From assembly GCA_964019425.1 (NCBI GenBank), contig OZ025782.1, positions 930,001 to 994,000 on the forward strand: a stretch of DNA of 64,000 nt. The letters run 5' to 3'. This DNA comes from Flectonema sp. DT1601 (taxonomy: Eukaryota; Euglenozoa; Diplonemea; Diplonemida; Diplonemidae). The translations under genes and the position numbers were made by a program. Below are positions 58,906-64,000 of this stretch, one piece after another; positions within the stretch are counted from its first letter, which is position 1; every line of letters begins with the position of its first letter. The notes beneath the pieces are model-generated. The model ran no database searches and was not told the DNA's origin. It saw only the letters and a program-made list of their open reading frames with translations.

Positions 58906-60307
58906 AGACCGTTCTCCTTACCCAGCCCTCTTCAGCGAAGAAAGTAAGGGGGACATAGTTAGTAGTTAGTTCATAGTATTAAAAAAAAAATTGAAAAAAA
59001 AAAAAAAAAAAACCGGCATACTTCACTTTTTACTTTCGTACTCACACTTTTGTTTGTTTGTGCGCAACTGGTACAAAATCCTAATAAAGGAATAGGTTAG
59101 TTACGCTGCCATTCTACCGAACAACGGTTTGTAGGTACAAAAAAAAAAAAAAAAAACGAATGGCAAAGGAGAATGGGAGAAAATAAAATAAAAAATATGA
59201 TCATCACATTGAAGACTTCAAAACTCGGTCGGAAATATTTTATTCCCAATTGAATTTGCAAATGAGAACTTTGAAGGCTTTCTGTATAAGACTTTAGACA
59301 CAAAAAAAGACTAGTGATAGCCTGGCTTTTCTTTTTTAAAAATGTTTTCTTCTGACTTAATTTCATTCCCAAAGGAAATATCACTGCCCCTGGGAAAAGG
59401 CGCGAAAAAAGTAGATAACTTTGTTCTTTATAAAGATTAGCGAAACAATTCTCCCAAGAACTGATATCTCCTGCTGAGAGATTGTTGTTTGACTTCATTT
59501 GGTGCAGTGACCAAAACGATAAAAAAAAAAAAATCACAATTATTTACAATAAAACACAACACAAAAAAAAGTACAAGATTTCGAGGTCAGCATGTACATT
59601 GATCAGGGGACTTGGCGACCCGTTTATTTTATTTGAAAGGGAGGGGAGAGCTACAGGAAAAGCTCACGGGGAATCCGGTGAGACTCTCAGCAGTGAGAAG
59701 AGACGTACTCCTTAAGCAACAGATGGTCACCAAGAATACACATACAGAACGAAGAGGTTAGAATGGGCAGAGAAATCAGAAAAAACTAAATAAACGTGAG
59801 AATTCGTTTTTTTTCTGAGCAGAAGTTATCATTTTGTGACCTCGAAAATATGATTCATCATTTCTAATTAATTAAAAAAAAAAACAAACAAAAAAAAAAA
59901 AAAAAAAAACGATCACGCCTAAAAATATAAAACTAAAAAAAAATAAAAACCAAACAAAATCAGATTAATACAACAACAGTACCCATGCGGTAAATAGGAC
60001 TCGGCGCGTAAACATCACCAGAAGTCCTAACACAATTATACTTTGTTGTTGAAGCTCTGTACCTGAAAAGGCGATTCCAATAAATCACAAAAAAAAAAAA
60101 AAAAAAAAGAACTTTCCACTTCCGATAAAAGTAGAAGAAGAAGTAAAAATATTAGTAATAATTACTAATTAGAAAAAAAGAAATTGATTCTATAAACTAA
60201 GATGATATCATTAATGGTTTTTTGTATCCCATGAAAACCGTTTCAGGCTCACATGTTGCCAACCATTCTTTTTCTCTACTTTATTGAAGATAATAACAAA
60301 AAATAAT

Positions 60308-60342
<35 letters not shown>

Positions 60343-60775
60343 AATTCTCTCCCCTTCCGGGTGATGAGATCACGTGCACGAGAGAAGTTTCAACAAAAAA
60401 AAAGAAACAAAAAAAAAAAAAAAAATGCAAAAAAAATTACTTACGAGGACTCGAATGATCACTTGATTGAAAGAATGTGCTTTTGGGTTTCCGTCTAAAG
60501 CGACGTATATAAGAAAGACAACAACAACAATATCGTTTTGGTACTAGCTAACCCAAGTCTTCGTTTACAAACAATTCGAACATTCGAAAATAAGAAAACT
60601 CAAATATAAAATAAAGTAAAGTAAGTAAAACACAAATCACCATTCGGTGAAAGAAATATCTTTATCAAAGTTATAAAATAATATAAACCAACGCAACACA
60701 ATACACTCAACATTATCTGACAGTTACTAATATTAATATTGGTATACAGATCGTAATCACATTCAGTTATTTTGA

Positions 60776-61603
60776 TTATCCGCACACTGCTGACTCAGCA
60801 GCTGCTTCCTTCTCTCTGTCTACTTTACGTTGTTTTCGGAGGTGAATATGAAGTTTTTTACATCCACTAGCTTCAGTACAGGAATCTTTAGTGAAAGGCA
60901 TACAACGATCAACGTCTGAAGCTCTAAGACGCCACTGCGAAGTGCAAACTCTGCATCGGAGAAGGGACCACTTTCGCTTAACACGAACAGAGTCCCAATT
61001 ATTATGAGAACAGGGTCGAGTTAAAGTTGGTACTGGAAGAGGTACTTCATCGTATCCGTCAGGAATACAATCTCTGCATTCGATAAGTTCAGGATCCATT
61101 TCTTCTTCTTTACTAACTGGTTTCATAACCATTCCTGAGATCTTAAAGTCACCTGAGTACTCATCGAGTACGAGTGTTGTGTAATGGAGTCTGTTTGATG
61201 ATGTATGAGTTCCATCTTTATTACAAGTCTGTCTCTGATCGACAACATATTTTATGCAGACAGGTGATGCTCCAGTTTCTGAAACAATATCCAAGTCACT
61301 TGGTATCCAACTAATTGTTGAATCCATTCCCCACACCTTTTCAATCACATTGTTGTAGTAAACTTGCATTGCTTCTCTTCCAACACAACTCCTGTCTTCT
61401 GATCGGTCATCAATCATTCCGCAAACAGTCATTTTGAATGATTGAGTCAAATTCTCATCTGACCATTTAGTAACCCAACCCTCATGCATTGCTTTAAAAA
61501 ACACCGACAGTTCTTCCATCAAGAATGCCAGTGCTCCTGCGTGATTTCCATTAGCTAAAGAAGATACTGACCCTGACTCGAATGAATCTGACAGGCTAGT
61601 CAT
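60776..61603 (-). CDS. protein with NTF2/SnoaL-like and CCCH-type zinc segments
   Basis: The product has 275 residues. The first 150 residues look like a SnoaL/NTF2-type fold (ALAFLMEELSVFFKAMHEGW, a middle with YYNNVIEKVWG, then paired beta strands ending DFKISGMVMKPV). A linker carries CRDC, then a Trp/Arg-rich segment with CSHNNW and LLRCRVCTSQWRLR. The end has C-x7-C-x5-C-x3-H (RCMPFTKDSCTEASGCKKLHIH, about residues 233-254), the spacing of CCCH RNA-binding zinc fingers, then a basic tail. It may bind RNA or act as a nuclear adaptor. The domain calls are by pattern only. The start ATG is at 61603. Confidence 0.65.
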   Translation of the reverse strand: MTSLSDSFESGSVSSLANGNHAGALAFLMEELSVFFKAMHEGWVTKWSDENLTQSFKMTVCGMIDDRSEDRSCVGREAMQVYYNNVIEKVWGMDSTISWIPSDLDIVSETGASPVCIKYVVDQRQTCNKDGTHTSSNRLHYTTLVLDEYSGDFKISGMVMKPVSKEEEMDPELIECRDCIPDGYDEVPLPVPTLTRPCSHNNWDSVRVKRKWSLLRCRVCTSQWRLRASDVDRCMPFTKDSCTEASGCKKLHIHLRKQRKVDREKEAAAESAVCG

Positions 61604-61791
61604 GTGGTGTATTGTAGCTGTGGGGGGATTAACAAAGTCTACTCTTGTGGATGTAAGAAGTCATAATTTGAACTCGAATTCTACGTAACGTACATGTGTG
61701 TGTTTATAATTAAAAAACAGCTCATGGACACACATCGTCTGATTGTTGTATTACAACAAAACTATTCTTGTTCACTGAGTTCATTAGTTCT

Positions 61792-63177
61792 TCAATACAA
61801 TATTTCAATTGCTTTCATAAAAAGGATGAAAACAAACAGACATATCACAGCTTTGAGTCGACTGCTACCAGAAGTAGGAAGTTCTTTAACTTTAAGAGTA
61901 CCTTCGTGATCAATAGCTACGAGTTTTACTGTTTTAGAATTGCCGAGAGGAGATGAAACAGAAAAGGAAGTTATCGGAGAATTGAATAATTGAACGTCCC
62001 ACACCACTACGGTGATGTCATCTGCACGGCGGATGCACACTCTGCCGCAGGTGTGAGCGATTCCAACCAACTTTCCGTTTTTAGAACAAGTCATCGCTGT
62101 GTGGACACCTCCAGTATACACCTCAACCTTCTGACGAATTGTTATAATCGGTGATCCAACTTCTTTAGCCCAACTCTTAACGTCTTCATCATCACTGCTG
62201 AAAGGGTCGTCTGCTTCAGTACGACGATCACCAGTAACTTTTATTGAATAGACTTTTATAGTTTTCAAGGTTGTGGTAAACAACACTCTTCGATTCGGAT
62301 GAAACACCAAATCCACGAAACTGCTGTTGGTAAGCCTCAGCTTAAAAACAACAGCTGTAGACTTACTCGTACTTTCCATTAATTTATTTCTTCTGGCACC
62401 TGATGCATGAATATCATACGCCCTGTAAATGAACAGAGATCCCTGCGGTGTAATTGTAGCGACCAGAATTGGACAAGCTTGACGAGCTGATAGCTGATCA
62501 GGATTATTTGTGTACGCATCACAGTTATGTAAAGGTGGAATAGAAACATCTATCGATCGGAAAATGTTGGAGGCCAACTGTTTACCTCCTTCAGGAAGTT
62601 GCTGCTGAGGGGGGCTTGCCCAAAACTGACCACAACTATCTTTAGTAACGTAAAGGTCACCCGTTGGTGATATCATTACATTCGCACTTGGGGATATAGC
62701 ACACATTGAATATAAAGGAAAACCTCCCTGAGGTAAGGAATCAACGATACCTCTAGCTAATACAATAATACCATCGCTCTTTGATCCTCCAGATATCTGA
62801 AGGGACCACAGAAGGAATAGATTTGGTTTGTGGAGAGACACAATATAGATTTCATTTTTTGTAGTGTTACGAGTGTGCTTGCTTGCTGACACCAAGTCAC
62901 CAACATCATTTGGGATTGTGGCCACTGCGACAGCAATTAGATCCAACACCTTAGTCAGAGATCTACGTCTTCGCTTTGACTCAAATATTCCGATAAATCT
63001 TTTCCCGCACATCAACACCTCTTCCCTCCCTTCTAACCACTCGCATGACTGAATGCCACCTTCGACTACAAAAGTTGTCCCTTCAGTCCCCCCCGACCTC
63101 CCACACTGTGAGATATTAAAACGAATTGCCTGCTCATTTCTTGAGGTCAGGGGATCTTTTGAGCGCTTTTTTCTCAT
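61792..63177 (-). CDS. tail-anchored beta-propeller-like protein, possibly Sec12-like
   Basis: The product is 461 residues from the first ATG at 63177 (the frame is open upstream to a GTG at 63195). The body is beta-rich with weak WD-like strands: FVDLVFHPNRRVLFTTTLKT, HTAMTCSKNGKLVGIAHTCG and VKLVAIDHEGTLKVKELP. Just before the end, a hydrophobic helix of about 17 residues (AVICLFVFILFMKAIEI) leaves only a few residues beyond it, the layout of a tail-anchored protein. A propeller with a C-terminal ER anchor recalls Sec12/PREB, the exchange factor for Sar1 at COPII sites, but I cannot point to its diagnostic K-loop. Another ER or Golgi propeller protein is possible. Confidence 0.6.
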   Translation of the reverse strand: MRKKRSKDPLTSRNEQAIRFNISQCGRSGGTEGTTFVVEGGIQSCEWLEGREEVLMCGKRFIGIFESKRRRRSLTKVLDLIAVAVATIPNDVGDLVSASKHTRNTTKNEIYIVSLHKPNLFLLWSLQISGGSKSDGIIVLARGIVDSLPQGGFPLYSMCAISPSANVMISPTGDLYVTKDSCGQFWASPPQQQLPEGGKQLASNIFRSIDVSIPPLHNCDAYTNNPDQLSARQACPILVATITPQGSLFIYRAYDIHASGARRNKLMESTSKSTAVVFKLRLTNSSFVDLVFHPNRRVLFTTTLKTIKVYSIKVTGDRRTEADDPFSSDDEDVKSWAKEVGSPIITIRQKVEVYTGGVHTAMTCSKNGKLVGIAHTCGRVCIRRADDITVVVWDVQLFNSPITSFSVSSPLGNSKTVKLVAIDHEGTLKVKELPTSGSSRLKAVICLFVFILFMKAIEILY

Positions 63178-63400
63178 CGTGTATTCCTCAGACACAACAA
63201 TACATTATTGGATTGTTGTCATTCTATTCAAGAGTTGAATTAATTATGAAGATCATCAGGTAATCAAATTAATAACAAAAATAATAAAAGAATTGAATTC
63301 GATATCACCATCATTGTTAAAGATGGTTCACATCGTGTAAATGAGAGTAATCACAAAAAGTATAAAAAGCAACTAGCTAAGCAGTAAAGAGAAAGTTAAC

Positions 63401-64000
63401 TTAATATCCTTCCGATGCATCACTACCTATTGAAAATGATTTATCTGTAAAACTATTATCATCAGTTGTCGATGAGTAAGATGATGACATTCGACTACCA
63501 GATGACAGCGATCGCAATGCGGAAGGAGATGGTGAAGGTGATTCTGAATTCTCATCTCCTTTATCTCCGATAGCGCAGTTCCTTCCCTTCGCAGTTGATT
63601 CAGACGGGGGTTCTCTTGTGTTTCTTACTTGTAAGATTGCAACAGTCGGTTCTCGTTGGGAGAAAGAACCTACACTCTGATTCTCTCCAACATGAGAACT
63701 ACAAGAAGTCTGCACAGCAGCATCAGAAAGAATCTGAGCAGATGGATGTTGTTTTTGTTCTGTAACTTTATCGTTCGGTACTTTCTTTACTTTTACTTTC
63801 CTCTTCTTTGATGTCGTAGTAGTTGTCGTCGTTTTCTTCAATTGCTGATGTCCAAATACGCATCTCGCAATCTTCTCCAGAGCTGCATTTGGCCGTCGGT
63901 AGCCCGATTGCTGTGCGCATTTCGGTGGTCTTTCCCGCAAAACACGCTTCTTTGGTGCTTTTTTCACCTTTGCTATTCCGGGGCAGGGCGCAAAATTGCG
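63401..64000 (-). CDS. serine-rich hypothetical protein, N-terminus beyond right edge
   Basis: The frame is open from the right edge to TAA at 63401 with no ATG near 63967, so the true start or an upstream exon lies outside. The visible 199 residues are low in complexity: a basic N-terminal part (KKRVLRERPPK; a run of seven Thr; SKKRKVKVKK, resembling a nuclear localisation signal), then a Ser-rich acidic C-terminus (SPSPSPSALRSLSSGSRMSS). There is no folded domain. A disordered nuclear regulator is one reading; function is unknown. Confidence 0.55.
   Translation of the reverse strand, partial: RNFAPCPGIAKVKKAPKKRVLRERPPKCAQQSGYRRPNAALEKIARCVFGHQQLKKTTTTTTTSKKRKVKVKKVPNDKVTEQKQHPSAQILSDAAVQTSCSSHVGENQSVGSFSQREPTVAILQVRNTREPPSESTAKGRNCAIGDKGDENSESPSPSPSALRSLSSGSRMSSSYSSTTDDNSFTDKSFSIGSDASEGY

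Larger units (their letters stand above)
57114..60775. other. 3.7 kb AT-rich spacer with repeats
   Basis: No convincing gene. It has homopolymers, including 39 Ts at 58182-58220 and 30 As at 60312-60341, and two copies of a dispersed repeat (58440-58700 and about 58850-58900). Minus ORF 59097-59537 is dominated by Phe runs from poly-A and is not credible. Confidence 0.6.

Noticed and set aside
59097-59537. 146-codon minus-strand ORF
   Set aside because: Phe and Lys runs from homopolymers dominate, with no domain, and it lies in a repeat-rich spacer.

Overview
This window is nuclear DNA from a single-celled or simple eukaryote that I cannot place more precisely. It carries spliceosomal introns, long poly-A and poly-T runs in AT-rich spacers, a non-LTR retrotransposon, and a gene mix typical of protists: a slime-mould cAMP-receptor-like 7TM protein, a type IIB calcium pump, a giant EGF/proline-rich membrane protein, and an ornithine-carbamoyltransferase-like enzyme. 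Every confidently recognised gene lies on the minus strand. The ten exon junctions I reconstructed share a donor of the form G|GTNTG(T/G). Their acceptors are A-rich (typically AAACAG) and lack a polypyrimidine tract. TAA, TGA and TAG all end host genes.

Layout. 1-3563: a LINE on the minus strand, cut by the left edge. Its ORF1 ends in a single UAG and ORF2 continues in the same frame with no stop for 600 codons to the edge. The UAG sits in a CARYYA context known from viral leaky stops, and a 2A-like NPGP motif follows about 25 codons later. 3570-17255 and 19605-30485: two copies of a directly repeated segment. Each carries one nine-exon gene for an uncharacterised type II membrane protein of about 2,890 residues (LVIVD-type propeller, then a very large beta-rich ectodomain, then a charged C-terminal region). 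Copy A has two extra intronic insertions: a 2.2 kb element with about 190-bp inverted termini inside a poly-C tract, and a 0.6 kb insert. Copy B has an expanded (TTTG)n tract beside a 3' splice site. The spacer between the copies holds a 48-bp near-perfect palindrome.

31076-32002: J-domain protein. 36328-44234: two-exon gene for a 2,587-residue secreted/membrane protein (signal peptide, Pro-Thr repeats, polyproline, EGF-like array, TIG-like domain, multipass C-terminus). 45437-48500: carbamoyltransferase, VIT/CCC1-like transporter and a basic hypothetical protein. 49354-52227: PMCA-type Ca2+ ATPase with a 69-nt intron before its last exon. 52951-57113: CAR-like GPCR, leucine-rich-repeat protein and 2OG-Fe(II) oxygenase. 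60776-64000: NTF2-like/CCCH zinc protein, a tail-anchored propeller-like protein and a serine-rich protein cut by the right edge.

No operon-like pathway is evident. Membrane and surface functions predominate: the duplicated giants, the EGF receptor, the Ca2+ pump, the GPCR and the metal transporter. The most unusual items are the LINE's in-frame leaky-stop plus 2A-like arrangement, the duplicated giant gene family, and the uniform non-canonical donor consensus.
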